A stretch of DNA of 64,000 nucleotides, from positions 1-64,000 of the forward strand of contig NZ_JADEVV010000005.1 in NCBI RefSeq assembly GCF_015207985.1, given 5' to 3'. Origin of the DNA: Synechocystis salina LEGE 00031 (lineage in GTDB: Bacteria; Cyanobacteriota; Cyanobacteriia; Cyanobacteriales; Microcystaceae). Below are positions 52,876 through 62,728 of this stretch, piece by piece. The notes beneath the pieces are model-generated. The model was not told where the DNA came from and did no database searches. It saw only the letters and a list, made by a program, of their open reading frames with translations. The stretch's first letter is position 1. Each line of letters begins with the position of its first letter. The position numbers were made by a program, and so were the translations under genes.

Positions 52876-54729
52876 ATGAACGACCCGATTTTGGCTGTGC
52901 GTCAACTGGAAATTGCTTTTCCCGATGCTGATACCAGGGAAAAATTGTTGGCAGTCAAGGGCATTGATTTTGGGTTAGAACGGGGGGAAATCCTCGGCAT
53001 TGTGGGGGAATCGGGCTCCGGTAAATCCGTTACTTCCCTGGGCATTATGGGCTTGGTGCCGAAACCCGGTTGGGTGGAGCCCAGCAGTGAGATTAGTTTT
53101 TATCCCCAAGGGGATGGACCGGCCGTGGATTTGATGACCTTGTCGGAAGGGGAAAGGCGACGGTACCGGGGCGGCAAAATTGCCATGATTTTCCAGGAAC
53201 CAATGAGTTCCCTCAATCCGGTCTATACCATCGGTTTTCAGATTGTCGAAGCCATTCGCTTACACCAAAATGTCAGCCAAACCCAGGCCCAACAACAGGC
53301 GATCGCCCTTTTGCAGGAAGTGAGGGTTTTGCCCAGGGATGAGGTGCTAGAGGCAGAATTTTTAGCCCAGGGTCAGCCCCAAACCAGGGGCCAAGTGAGC
53401 CAAAACCTGGCCAGTTATATCCAACAGCGCAAGCAAAGTTTTCTCAAACGTTATCCCCACGAATTGTCCGGCGGTCAATTGCAACGGGTAATGATTGCCA
53501 TGGCCATTTCCGCCAATCCCCGTTTGTTAATTGCCGATGAACCCACCACCGCTTTGGATGTGACGGTGCAGGCAGAAATTTTGCGGCTCCTGCGGGATTT
53601 GTGCAAACAACACCAGGAGATGTCGTTAATTTTCATTTCCCATGATCTGGGGGTAATTAACGAAATTGCTGATCGGGTGGCAGTGATGTACCGGGGAGAA
53701 ATTGTCGAACAGGGGGAGAAGGAACAAATTTTACACAGTCCCCGCCATCCCTACACCAAAGGTTTATTGGCCTGTCGTCCCCGCCTGGAAATACAACTAG
53801 ACCATTTACCCACGGTGGGGGATTTTCTCGATGCCGACGGCCCGGCCCCCAGTTACCAAGTGATTACTACCGCCCAGGAAGGCGATCGCCTGGCTCGGTT
53901 GAAGGAAAAACCAGCTTTGTTGGAAGTGCAAAATTTGACTGTGAGCTATGGCCAGGGGGGATTTTGGGGTAAAAAATCTACGTTCACAGCGGTTAACGAT
54001 GTCTCCTTTACCGTTTATCCGGGGGAAACCCTGGGGCTAGTGGGGGAATCTGGCTGTGGCAAATCAACCTTGGCCAGGGCTTTATTACGCTTGACTCCCA
54101 TTCAAACTGGAAAAGTTATTTTTGATGGCCGCAACATTATCACTTTGCCGGAAAAATCCCAGCAATGGCGGAGGTTACGGCGGGAAATGCAAATTATTTT
54201 TCAAAATCCCTACAATTCCCTCAATCCCCGCATGACCATCGGCCGGGCCATCCAGGAACCACTGATTATTCATCAGCCCCAACAATCCACCAAGCAACAA
54301 CGGCAACGGGTGGCGGAATTACTGGAAAGGGTAGGTATTAGCCCCCAATGGTTTAACCGTTATCCCCATGAATTGTCTGGGGGCCAACGGCAACGGATTT
54401 GCATTGCTCGGGCTTTGGCGCTCAATCCCCGCTTTATTATTTGTGACGAGTCCGTTTCGGCGCTGGATGTGTCGGTGCAAGCCCAGGTTTTGAATCTGCT
54501 CAAGGAATTGCAACGGGATTTACAGTTGACCTACATTTTCATTTCCCACGATCTGAGTGTGGTTCGTTTCATGGGCGATCGCATTATGGTGATGAACCGG
54601 GGAGAATTGGCGGAACCCATCAACACGGCCCAGGAAATTATTGAAAATCCCCAGAGTGCCTACACTCAAAAGTTAATTCAATCCATTCCCCGCTTTCCTG
54701 AAACCCTCAATTGGTTGCAATCTGCTTAG
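52876..54729 (+). CDS. Fused two-ATPase peptide/nickel ABC transporter protein
   Basis: A 617-residue protein with two complete ABC ATPase domains, DppD-like (about residues 5-290) and DppF-like (about 340-600). Each has Walker A (GESGSGKSV, GESGCGKST), signature (LSGGQLQRV, LSGGQRQRI) and Walker B (LLIADEPT, FIICDESVSA) elements. The insert between the first Walker A and signature is longer than usual. Such fusions (GsiA/YejF type) power dipeptide, oligopeptide or nickel import. No permease or binding-protein gene is adjacent, so the partners are elsewhere. Confidence 0.93.
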   Translation: MNDPILAVRQLEIAFPDADTREKLLAVKGIDFGLERGEILGIVGESGSGKSVTSLGIMGLVPKPGWVEPSSEISFYPQGDGPAVDLMTLSEGERRRYRGGKIAMIFQEPMSSLNPVYTIGFQIVEAIRLHQNVSQTQAQQQAIALLQEVRVLPRDEVLEAEFLAQGQPQTRGQVSQNLASYIQQRKQSFLKRYPHELSGGQLQRVMIAMAISANPRLLIADEPTTALDVTVQAEILRLLRDLCKQHQEMSLIFISHDLGVINEIADRVAVMYRGEIVEQGEKEQILHSPRHPYTKGLLACRPRLEIQLDHLPTVGDFLDADGPAPSYQVITTAQEGDRLARLKEKPALLEVQNLTVSYGQGGFWGKKSTFTAVNDVSFTVYPGETLGLVGESGCGKSTLARALLRLTPIQTGKVIFDGRNIITLPEKSQQWRRLRREMQIIFQNPYNSLNPRMTIGRAIQEPLIIHQPQQSTKQQRQRVAELLERVGISPQWFNRYPHELSGGQRQRICIARALALNPRFIICDESVSALDVSVQAQVLNLLKELQRDLQLTYIFISHDLSVVRFMGDRIMVMNRGELAEPINTAQEIIENPQSAYTQKLIQSIPRFPETLNWLQSA

Positions 54730-54786
54730 GTTATCCCCCCGATCGCCAATTCCGGCCAACGTGGGATAATTTACCTAGAATACCCA

Positions 54787-55419
54787 ATGGAATTTTCGAC
54801 GAAGTTAGCCGTGGCCAATAGTATGGATGCCAGTATGGATTTTAAAACCAACCTCCTAGAGGCGATCGCCGGCAAGAATCGGGGACTATTAGCATCGGAT
54901 CGAGACCGGGTAACAATTCTCTCCGCTGTGGAAAAACTGGAGGACTATAATCCCCACCCCAAGCCACTCCGGGAGAAAAATTTGCTAGATGGTAACTGGC
55001 GGCTCCTCTACACCAGCAGCCAAAGCATTTTGGGGTTGAACCGTCTTCCCCTTTTGCAACTGGGGCAAATTTATCAGTACATAGATGTAGCGGAGTCACG
55101 GGTGGTAAATTTAGCGGAAATTGAGGGCATTCCCTTTTTTGAAAGTTTAGTGTCCGTAGTGGCATCCTTTCTGCCCGTTTCTGATAAGCGTATTGAGGTG
55201 AAATTCGAGCGTTCCATTCTCGGTCTGCAAAAGCTCCTTAACTATCAGTCTCCCCTGAAATTCATCCAACAAATTTCCACAGGCAAACGCTTTTTACCGG
55301 CGGATTTTAATTTGCCCAGTCGAGAAAGCGCCGCTTGGCTAGAAATTACCTATTTAGATGAAGATTTGCGCATCAGTCGGGGTAATGAAGGCAATGTTTT
55401 CATCCTGGCCAAGGTTTAG
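54787..55419 (+). CDS. PAP/fibrillin (plastoglobulin) family protein
   Basis: A 210-residue protein of the PAP/fibrillin family, lipocalin-like proteins associated with thylakoid membranes and plastoglobules, linked to photoprotection. Characteristic stretches are LDGNWRLLYTSSQSIL and GLNRLPLLQLGQIYQYIDV near the start and ARLEITYLDEDLRISRG-type sequence near the end (AAWLEITYLDEDLRISRGNE). It lies 57 bases after the ABC ATPase gene and may share its transcript, though that is not clear. An internal ATG at residue 12 or 16 is an alternative start. Confidence 0.86.
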   Translation: MEFSTKLAVANSMDASMDFKTNLLEAIAGKNRGLLASDRDRVTILSAVEKLEDYNPHPKPLREKNLLDGNWRLLYTSSQSILGLNRLPLLQLGQIYQYIDVAESRVVNLAEIEGIPFFESLVSVVASFLPVSDKRIEVKFERSILGLQKLLNYQSPLKFIQQISTGKRFLPADFNLPSRESAAWLEITYLDEDLRISRGNEGNVFILAKV

Positions 55420-55432
55420 AAAGTGTTTTAAA

Positions 55433-55460
55433 AGCCCCCCTAGCCCCCAACTCTGGGGGG
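55433..55460. repeat. G/C-run palindromic element
   Basis: AGCCCCCCTAGCCCCC followed by AACTCT and GGGGGG, a hairpin of the same class as that at 44801-44831, just after the fibrillin gene. It could terminate its transcript. Confidence 0.55.
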
Positions 55461-55566
55461 AACAGTGTTCAAATTCCCCCAAACTTGACGGAGCCGGAGC
55501 CTTAGTGAGGAGATTTAGGGGGCGGATCATGACTTTTTAAACAAGCTTTTTGATCAACCCAGCTAA

Positions 55567-57816
55567 CTATAACGAGGCGATCTGGCGCATATATTGACCC
55601 CAAAGACTGGCGGCCAAACCGCTACTACCCTGGGTGGGACTACTGTCGTCATTACCCAACCAAATGCCGGTGACTAGATGTTTTTGCGGTAAGAAGCCGA
55701 TAAACCACAAATCCACTGCCTTGTCGGTGGTGCCGGTTTTACCTGCGGCTCCATAGCCAATTTGGGCAGCTTGCCCTGTGCCATTGTTAACGGCGGCCTG
55801 TAACATTTGGGTCATGGTGGCGGCGATCGCCGGGGAAACCACTTGTTTTTGCCTCCGGCCGTCCTGGCTGGCCTGATAAATTTCCCGACAGCTTTTCAGT
55901 TGCTCCGGATCAGGACAATCCCCCCCATCGCGGATATTGACAATGCCATGGGGCCGATTCCACATGCCCCCATTGGCGATCGCCCCGTAGGCTCCAGTCA
56001 TTTCCAACACCCTAGCTTCACTTTGTCCCAACACTAAACCCGGTTCTTTAGCGAGGGGAGAGTTAACGCCAAAATCCTTAGCTAAGGCAATAATTTCGTC
56101 CAGCCCCACCGCTTGGGCCACCCGTAGGGCCACCACATTTTCCGACTGGGTAAAACCTTCCGTGAAGGTAATGGCCGGAGCCGCTCCGCTCCGTTCACAG
56201 GGCTTATAGGCCTGCCCCTGCCAGGTGAAAGAGCTACATTCAAAAGCTTGGTTAGTTCTCACTCCCTTGGCGATCGCGGCTGTGTAGGCAAAAAGCTTAA
56301 AAGTAGATCCAGGTTGCCGGTGGGCTTGACTGGCGCGGTTAAACTGACTTTCCCGGTAACTTTTGCCCCCCACCATGGCCAAAACGGCCCCCGTGCGACT
56401 GTCGAGGGTGACCACCGCCCCTTGGGAAACGGCATACTTTTTTCCCTCCGTGGTGAGAAAATTCTGCAAATTTTTTTCCGCCAGGGCCTGCATTTTCAAA
56501 TTCAAGCTAGTTTCCACAACAAAATTGCCTTCATCGGCCACGTCTTCCCCTAGCAACTGGTTCAACTCACCGAAAATATAGCCATAGAAATAGGGAGCTT
56601 GCCGTTGGGATAGGGTTTGGGTGGCCTTGGGACTAACCTGAATGCGCGATCGCCGGGCCCGGTTCGCTTCCTGTTCGTCGATCATGCCCAGCATCGCCAT
56701 ACGTTCAATCACCCGATTCCGCAACTGCACTGAGGTTTGGTAATCCTGCACGGGGTTATACAGGTTAGGGGCTGGGAGCATGGCCACCAGGGTAGCCGCT
56801 TCCCCCACATCCAAATCCTGGGCAGATTTATCGAAATAAAATTGGGCCGCATCCTCAAAGCCGTAATTGCCCGCCCCCAAGTAAACCCGATTTAAGTAGG
56901 CCTTTAAAATATCGTCTTTGCTATATACTGCCTCCAACTTGAGGGCCACAAACATTTCCCGAATTTTGCGCCCCGCGGTGTTTTCCCGTCCCACTTCGCT
57001 GAATAAGCTGCGGGCTAACTGTTGGGTGAGGGTGCTGGCCCCCTGTTTCACGTCTTGATCCTGGAGGTTAATATAAATAGCCCGGCCCAAACCGTAGGGG
57101 TCAACGCCAAAATGCCAGTAAAAGCGAGTATCTTCCGACGCAATCACTGCCTGGGGTAAATAGGGCGAAAAATCACTTAAATTGTCAAATTCCCGGTGAA
57201 TTTCCTGCTTAATGGGGTTGATTTCCGTGACTCCATCCCCCGCATAGACCTTGACTGGCCCGGTGACGCCGCTGGGCATCGGTTTGACGGGAATTTTGCT
57301 CCATTGCCAGGCGATCGCCCCGGTGATGATCAGAAAAAACAGAATCCCAGTGGAAAAAAAAGTGCGCATTCCCTTGAGCCACAGTGGCGGCGGGTTGAAA
57401 TAAACTAATTTGGGCACATCTACCAATTCCGGCGGCCCCAGGGTAATTTCATCGCCATGGTGGAGACGATAGCTTTTCAGGCGACGACGTTGCAGATAAA
57501 TACCGTTGCTAGAGCCTTCATCCCGAATAAAAAACTGGTTAGGATGGTCAGGGTCCCGCCGCAGGGAACAATGGGTTTGGCTCACGAGGGGATTTTGCAG
57601 TTGAATATCGCAACTGGAACTGCGACCAAGGAAATATCGATCGCCAAGGAGGGGAAACACACGCCGGGATTGGGAATCTTTGCCCGATTCCTGCAGACGA
57701 ATTTTGGCCACCCTCGATCCTTTTTTGAGGGCCACCTTTTGGCTATTGCCGCCCTGGGAAAGGTTAGTTTGACTTTTTTTAGGGACAGAAGGGGCTTTGC
57801 GGGAACGGGTAGCCAT
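55567..57816 (-). CDS. Class A penicillin-binding protein with N-terminal FHA domain
   Basis: A 749-residue peptidoglycan synthase. A basic N-terminus (about 1-45) is followed by an FHA domain (about 50-135: FLGRSSSCDIQLQNPLVSQT, DEGSSNGIYLQRRR, HHGDEITLG), one membrane helix (about 155-175), a glycosyltransferase domain (EDTRFYWHFGVDPYGLGRA, GASTLTQQLARS) and a transpeptidase (SxxK in PGSTFKLF, SEN in QSENVVAL, KTGT in GKTGTTDKAVD). The FHA domain should bind a phosphothreonine protein. As I recall one Synechocystis PBP has this architecture. A Ser/Thr kinase gene is not nearby. Confidence 0.93.
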   Translation of the reverse strand: MATRSRKAPSVPKKSQTNLSQGGNSQKVALKKGSRVAKIRLQESGKDSQSRRVFPLLGDRYFLGRSSSCDIQLQNPLVSQTHCSLRRDPDHPNQFFIRDEGSSNGIYLQRRRLKSYRLHHGDEITLGPPELVDVPKLVYFNPPPLWLKGMRTFFSTGILFFLIITGAIAWQWSKIPVKPMPSGVTGPVKVYAGDGVTEINPIKQEIHREFDNLSDFSPYLPQAVIASEDTRFYWHFGVDPYGLGRAIYINLQDQDVKQGASTLTQQLARSLFSEVGRENTAGRKIREMFVALKLEAVYSKDDILKAYLNRVYLGAGNYGFEDAAQFYFDKSAQDLDVGEAATLVAMLPAPNLYNPVQDYQTSVQLRNRVIERMAMLGMIDEQEANRARRSRIQVSPKATQTLSQRQAPYFYGYIFGELNQLLGEDVADEGNFVVETSLNLKMQALAEKNLQNFLTTEGKKYAVSQGAVVTLDSRTGAVLAMVGGKSYRESQFNRASQAHRQPGSTFKLFAYTAAIAKGVRTNQAFECSSFTWQGQAYKPCERSGAAPAITFTEGFTQSENVVALRVAQAVGLDEIIALAKDFGVNSPLAKEPGLVLGQSEARVLEMTGAYGAIANGGMWNRPHGIVNIRDGGDCPDPEQLKSCREIYQASQDGRRQKQVVSPAIAATMTQMLQAAVNNGTGQAAQIGYGAAGKTGTTDKAVDLWFIGFLPQKHLVTGIWLGNDDSSPTQGSSGLAASLWGQYMRQIASL

Positions 57817-57885
57817 GGCAAATTAGGGCAAAAGCAGTCCAATTTTAGACCGAATACAGTGGTGAAATCAGAATCAACTATTTCT

Positions 57886-58590
57886 ATGCAGACGCATTTA
57901 TTGCCAAAAAAGGTTGCCTCCTGGATTGCAAGCTTCAGTCTGGCGGGGCTCTCCATTCTAGCCTTAGACCCTATGGCCAGCCGGGCCGATAGTCCCCTGA
58001 CTTCCACGGATCTAGCCGGGGCCTACTCCGATATTGCCGCGGTGGCATGGGCCCAGCAGTATCGCATCATGTCCCCCCTCATTGTAGATTTTCTCCTTGG
58101 CGATCGCCCTTTGGGGGAAAAGGCCGCAGTGATCAACGCCATCGGATGGAATATTGACGGCACTAATAACGCCGAACAATTTTTAGTGGCCCTGGCCAGA
58201 AAAAAGGGAAAACCCCCCACCCACCTTGATTTAGGAGATTTAACCCCGGAGGAGTTATTCCTGGTCGGTTATCTGCTGGCTTTGGACGATTATCTAAATC
58301 TCGGCCCCCTCAGTGCCCAGGGCGGCAATGACCTCTGGCGATCCACCCCAGTGCAATTGCTTTCTAAGGCGGCCTATGCCCTGCCGGAGAATTTCACGGT
58401 GCAATTTGTCCGCTCCTTGGTGACGGGGCAGGCCTGGTTTGGTTCTTCCTGGTGCGCCCTGTATCTAGAGCCGGCCAATGTGTTGGCGAATTTTTCCCCG
58501 GAAAAGCGTAATTTACGTCCCCAAGCGGTGCAAAATGCCATGGAATACCTGAATTTATACGAATCCTATTGTTTACAGGGAGATATTTAG
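57886..58590 (+). CDS. Exported conserved hypothetical protein
   Basis: A 234-residue protein from an ATG at 57886, chosen because it is followed directly by a signal peptide: basic KK, then VASWIASFSLAGLSILALD and a likely cleavage after ASRADS. A longer frame back to 57457 is antisense to the PBP gene and is not coding. The mature region has repeated helical features (EEKAAVINAIGWNID, LSKAAYALPENFTVQF) and two Cys that could form a disulfide. I do not recognise its family. It is divergent from the PBP gene with 69 bases between. Confidence 0.7.
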   Translation: MQTHLLPKKVASWIASFSLAGLSILALDPMASRADSPLTSTDLAGAYSDIAAVAWAQQYRIMSPLIVDFLLGDRPLGEKAAVINAIGWNIDGTNNAEQFLVALARKKGKPPTHLDLGDLTPEELFLVGYLLALDDYLNLGPLSAQGGNDLWRSTPVQLLSKAAYALPENFTVQFVRSLVTGQAWFGSSWCALYLEPANVLANFSPEKRNLRPQAVQNAMEYLNLYESYCLQGDI

Positions 58591-58752
58591 TTATTTGCCC
58601 ACTGCCCACCATCGGGAAAACGGTTTGTAAAGTTTTGAGAAAATTTTAACGACGTTGGCGGATTATCGCAGTACCTCACCGGGGAATTTTGCCGATATTC
58701 CAGGTGATCGGGGTAGAATCCAAGCAATAGTTCCTGTATTTTGCTCGCCGTT

Positions 58753-59694
58753 ATGTCTAAGCAACCTTCCCCCGGTGGCCTAACTAGCCTCAGCGTTGGT
58801 GATGTGGTTTCCGGTGGCCTAAGGGTTTATCGAGACCATTTCAAATCCTATCTCTGGCTGGCTGGTCAAGCTTACCTTTGGTTGTTGGCACCATTTTTGA
58901 TCACAGTTTTAGGAGTGACAATTCTGGCCGGACTGGCGGCGATAATGGAACCGATCGCCTTAGCAGGGCTGATCATTTTGGCGATCGCCATTTTGTTGGT
59001 GCCCTGGGGTTATTGCCTGGGCAAATTCTTCGCCGTCCAGGGGGTATTAGCTAGGCTAGTTTTCTTTGAAGTAGGGGAACAACCGGAAACGGTGGCGGCG
59101 GCCAAAATTCAGTTGATGCCAAGATTTTGGCGATTTCTCTGGGTTAGTCTGCTCACGTCCCTAGTGTTTTTTCTGTTCCTCATTCCGATTATGTTGGGCT
59201 ATGGCGTTGTCTTTGCCGTGTTTGCCTTTCTCTTCACCGCTAATGACCCTGGTGTGGTTTCTATTCTGTTGGCGGCATTATTAACAATTGTTTGGAGCCT
59301 AATCTCCCTTTACATTTACATTTGGGCCTTTGCCCGCTTAGCTTTGGTGGACGTTTGTTTGGCGTTGGAGCCTACCCTTAGTCCCCTCAATGCCGTAGGC
59401 CGCAGTTGGGCTTTAACTAAGGGTTATGTTTTGAGCTTACAGCTAATTTTCTTCCTCGCTTTTTTGATTACTCTGCCCCTTTCCATGGTGACCAATCTTG
59501 GTTCCATTACCACCCTCATTCTCGATATTGACCCGGTTTGGGGATCGGTAATTGATGTTCCTTTGAGTTTAATTATCAGTGTTTTAATTGTACCTTTCTG
59601 GCAAGCAATTAAAGCCTTGGTTTATTATGATCTCCGTACCCGAAAAGAAGGGTTAAATTTATCATTAGATTTGCCGACGATGGATAGTTTTTAA
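58753..59694 (+). CDS. Conserved polytopic membrane protein
   Basis: A 313-residue protein with about six hydrophobic segments. The opening SLSVGDVVSGGLRVYRDHFK and the WALTKGYVLSLQLIFFLAFL region near the C-terminus recall the glycerophosphodiesterase membrane-domain/DUF975-type family. The start at ATG 58753 (MSKQPSP) is preferred to a TTG at 58741. It lies 71 bases before dnaE-C. The function is unknown; a membrane-organising role is only a guess. Confidence 0.75.
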   Translation: MSKQPSPGGLTSLSVGDVVSGGLRVYRDHFKSYLWLAGQAYLWLLAPFLITVLGVTILAGLAAIMEPIALAGLIILAIAILLVPWGYCLGKFFAVQGVLARLVFFEVGEQPETVAAAKIQLMPRFWRFLWVSLLTSLVFFLFLIPIMLGYGVVFAVFAFLFTANDPGVVSILLAALLTIVWSLISLYIYIWAFARLALVDVCLALEPTLSPLNAVGRSWALTKGYVLSLQLIFFLAFLITLPLSMVTNLGSITTLILDIDPVWGSVIDVPLSLIISVLIVPFWQAIKALVYYDLRTRKEGLNLSLDLPTMDSF

Positions 59695-59764
59695 TCATAT
59701 TGCTCAGAATTGAAAAAAGTTTCCTTAAATTTTAAACACAAGATTTGACATAATTGCTGTCCCC

Positions 59765-59872
59765 ATGGTTAAAGTTATCGGCCGTCGCTCCCTCGGAGTG
59801 CAAAAAGTATTTGATATTGGTCTCCCCCAAGACCACAATTTTCTCCTAGCCCATGGGGCGATCGCCGCCAAT
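59765..59872 (+). other. Split intein C-terminal fragment (IntC, 36 residues)
   Basis: The first 36 codons of dnaE-C encode IntC. Its last residue, Asn36, cyclises during splicing, and Cys37 is the nucleophile. As in the known Synechocystis DnaE intein the penultimate residue is Ala, not His. A HIP1 site at about 59858-59865 encodes the residues just before the splice junction. Confidence 0.95.
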
Positions 59873-61141
59873 TGTTTTAACAAATCCCATTCCACCGCCT
59901 ACGCCTACGTCACCTACCAAACGGCTTACTTAAAAGCTAATTATCCGGTGGAGTACATGGCCGCCCTACTCACCGCCAGTAGTGATAGCCAGGACAAGGT
60001 GGAAAAGTATCGGGAAAACTGCCAGAAATTAGGCATCACTGTCGAACCACCGGATATCAATCGTTCCCAGCGCCATTTCACCCCCCTAGGAGAATCTATT
60101 TTATTTGGACTTTCCGCTGTGAGAAATTTGGGGGAAGGGGCGATCGAGCAAATTATTACCGCCCGGGATAATTCCGAACAAAAACGCTTTAAATCCCTAG
60201 CGGATTTCTGCACTCAAGTGGATTTACGGGTCGTTAACCGTCGGGCGATCGAAACATTAATCATGGCCGGGGCATTCGATGGCGTGCAAACCAATCGCAA
60301 CCAACTTCTCCATGATTTAGAATTGGTCATTGCCTGGGCCCAAAAGCGGGCTAAGGAAAAAGAAACAGGACAATTAAATATCTTTGACAGTCTAACCGCA
60401 GGGGAATCGATCAAAGCTCAAGAAGCCGCCAATAATGGTTTTGAACAGGAACCTTCTGCTCCCCCAGTGGCGGAATTTTCTCTACAAGAAAAGCTGCAAC
60501 TAGAAAAAGAACATTTGGGCTTTTACGTATCGGAACATCCCCTCAAATCGGTACAACGTTCTGCCCGATTACTATCTCCAATTAATTTAATTGATTTAGA
60601 TCAATATAAAGTCCGTCAGAAAGTTAGTGCAGTGGCAATTTTGGTGGCAGTGAAAAAGATTATTACCAAAAAAACTGGTCAACCCATGGCATTTTTGACA
60701 TTGGAAGATATGTCGGGACAATCGGAGGCGGTGGTGTTTCCGTCCAACTATGAACGTTTACAGGATGTATTAATAGAAGGCAGCCAACAAATGATTTGGG
60801 GCAAAGTTGACCGTCGGGATGATCAATACCAGTTAATTGTGGAAGATTTGGAACCAGTGGAAGAGGTAAAAATGGTCATGCTCGATCTCACTCCCCAGGA
60901 GATTACCAACACCAGTACCCAAGCCCAACTGAAGCAAATTTTGCAAAGCCATTCCCCCCAAAGGGAACAGATGAGAATACCAGTGGTGGCCTGCATCAAT
61001 GAAGGGCCAACTAAACATTTCATTCGTTTTGGGGAAAACTACTGGGTGAATGACTACGGTGCTGCGGTGGCATCCCTCCAGGAATTGGGTTTTCGAGCCC
61101 GGTTGGAGCCATTGTTACCCCAAAGCCAGAGTGTTGGTTAG
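59765..61141 (+). CDS. dnaE: DNA polymerase III alpha subunit, C-terminal half with split-intein C part
   Basis: A 458-residue protein. Residues 1-36 are the C-terminal half of the DnaE split intein ([20 protein letters not shown] then [16 protein letters not shown]), and residue 37 is the splice-junction Cys of [20 protein letters not shown]. The rest is the C-extein with fingers/helix-hairpin-helix parts and an OB domain ([18 protein letters not shown]). Splicing with the separately encoded DnaE-N part rebuilds the replicative polymerase. The dnaE-N gene is not in the window. Compared with the PCC 6803 intein as I remember it, RIF is KVF and LLANG is LLAHG. Confidence 0.96.
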   Translation: MVKVIGRRSLGVQKVFDIGLPQDHNFLLAHGAIAANCFNKSHSTAYAYVTYQTAYLKANYPVEYMAALLTASSDSQDKVEKYRENCQKLGITVEPPDINRSQRHFTPLGESILFGLSAVRNLGEGAIEQIITARDNSEQKRFKSLADFCTQVDLRVVNRRAIETLIMAGAFDGVQTNRNQLLHDLELVIAWAQKRAKEKETGQLNIFDSLTAGESIKAQEAANNGFEQEPSAPPVAEFSLQEKLQLEKEHLGFYVSEHPLKSVQRSARLLSPINLIDLDQYKVRQKVSAVAILVAVKKIITKKTGQPMAFLTLEDMSGQSEAVVFPSNYERLQDVLIEGSQQMIWGKVDRRDDQYQLIVEDLEPVEEVKMVMLDLTPQEITNTSTQAQLKQILQSHSPQREQMRIPVVACINEGPTKHFIRFGENYWVNDYGAAVASLQELGFRARLEPLLPQSQSVG

Positions 61142-61339
61142 CAGTAATTTTGTGGCTGATTTAATTGAAAATAAGACGAAACTGCTGGCTAAATTTTCTG
61201 TCGACTTAAACAAATTACGGCAAATTTTGAATCAATCATGGTCAAACAAAAAATCCCCGAGTTGGATGCACTCAGGGAATTGAAGCTGAAACAATGGGAA
61301 ATAAAATAAATCAGCAGTTTTACTATGGTTGTTCGTTGT

Positions 61340-62605
61340 CTAACTTTGGGGATGTGAATCAGTTTGGGATTGGGCGTATTTTTGGGCCGCCATCAAATTA
61401 GCTAAAGCGGCTTCCAAATGGGGCCCTGCATCAACTGCCACCCAACCATCGTTAGTCAGGTGTCGCCATTCAAAGTGTAAATGGGGCCCAGTGGAGAACC
61501 CCGTGCTACCAATCCGGCCGATCACTTCGCCCCGAGCCACCTGCTGTCCAGTTTGTACAAAGGCTTCCGATAGGTGGGCATAACGGGATTCCTGGGTTCC
61601 ATCTAAGTGGCGCAGGGTAACCATCAAACCATAGCCGCCGGACCATTGGGACGCTTCCACTATGCCGTCATAGGCCGCCAGCACCGGAGTGCCCATGGGA
61701 GCGCCGATGTCAGTGCCATTGTGCATACGCCCTTGACCACTGATGGGATGAATGCGCCAACCAAAGGCGGAGGTAATGGGATTAACACCAGCAACGGGGA
61801 ACATGAGGTCAGTACCTTGACCCGGCTCACCTTGGGGAGAGTACAATCCCGTGGCCCTACTGTATTCCGGTAGCGGAGCTAGGGCGATTTGAATGCCCCG
61901 ATTAGCCATGGGATCAAGGCTGAAAACTTGATTGGCCCCCACGGGCTGCCCGATCGCCAGGGAACTGATTTTGGGTTGAATATTGAGGGGATTGAGGGGA
62001 GCAACGGAGCTATTAGTGGGAGCCGTATTGCGGGCATTGATCCTCTGGCGACGGGAAGTTAGCGTCGTGGGGGGATTAACCGGACTCGATTGCTGACGGG
62101 CCACGGGGACACGGTTGCCTGTATTGCGATTGGCAGCGGGATAACGGGTGTTGAGGGGGGCCTGTTGCCCAGAGCGGGGAATGAATTCCACCTCCGTCCG
62201 AGTGGGCAAGTTGGGGGCCGCCGCAGTGCCTTGGGGAGCAGCATCAATATAACTATTCTTTTGCAAACCTTGACGTATTTGGGCCGGTTGGCTGGATACG
62301 GGAGCTGGGGGCAAAATGGTCGGTGCAGCCAGTTTGGGAGCTGCCGGTTTTGTGGCCGCCGGAGCGGGGGCCGGAGTAGATTTACTTTGCACCGGAGTGG
62401 GCGCCTTTACCGGGGCTGGGGGAGCGGCGGAAGTTGCAATGGGGGCTGAGCCTGAACCCTCCACTTCCAAATTTCCCGTAGTGCTACCGGGTAAAGACCA
62501 GATCAAACTACCAAGGACGATCAGCCCGCCTAGGGACAGATTGTAGAGGCTGTAATCTCGGCAGGGCTTACTTTTTAGGTCTTTCACCTTCCATTGGGAC
62601 TGCAT
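61340..62605 (-). CDS. M23 family peptidase (LytM/NlpD-like)
   Basis: A 421-residue protein. A basic start and a membrane anchor (YNLSLGGLIVLGSLIWSL, about residues 22-40) are followed by a long Pro/Ala/Thr-rich periplasmic linker (about 45-230) and an M23 peptidase domain (about 275-400). The metal ligands are His and Asp in MHNGTDIGAP and His in GPHLHFEWR, with a further His in RYAHLSE, so the enzyme looks active against peptidoglycan cross-bridges. It could be an endopeptidase or, as for some NlpD proteins, an amidase activator; intact ligands favour the former. Confidence 0.9.
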   Translation of the reverse strand: MQSQWKVKDLKSKPCRDYSLYNLSLGGLIVLGSLIWSLPGSTTGNLEVEGSGSAPIATSAAPPAPVKAPTPVQSKSTPAPAPAATKPAAPKLAAPTILPPAPVSSQPAQIRQGLQKNSYIDAAPQGTAAAPNLPTRTEVEFIPRSGQQAPLNTRYPAANRNTGNRVPVARQQSSPVNPPTTLTSRRQRINARNTAPTNSSVAPLNPLNIQPKISSLAIGQPVGANQVFSLDPMANRGIQIALAPLPEYSRATGLYSPQGEPGQGTDLMFPVAGVNPITSAFGWRIHPISGQGRMHNGTDIGAPMGTPVLAAYDGIVEASQWSGGYGLMVTLRHLDGTQESRYAHLSEAFVQTGQQVARGEVIGRIGSTGFSTGPHLHFEWRHLTNDGWVAVDAGPHLEAALANLMAAQKYAQSQTDSHPQS

Positions 62606-62728
62606 TGTTCAGATCCTCACACACATACGGGTTGCAAAATACTCCCTCGATTGTAGAGGGTTGGGTTATAAATGCAAACCAGAACAGCCAGAACGAAAAA
62701 TTGTCACTGTCTGGATCGCCACCAAATT

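Noticed and set aside
57457-57885. Long N-terminal extension of the exported hypothetical protein
   Set aside because: It is antisense to the PBP gene and precedes an ATG directly followed by a typical signal peptide, so the start at 57886 is preferred.
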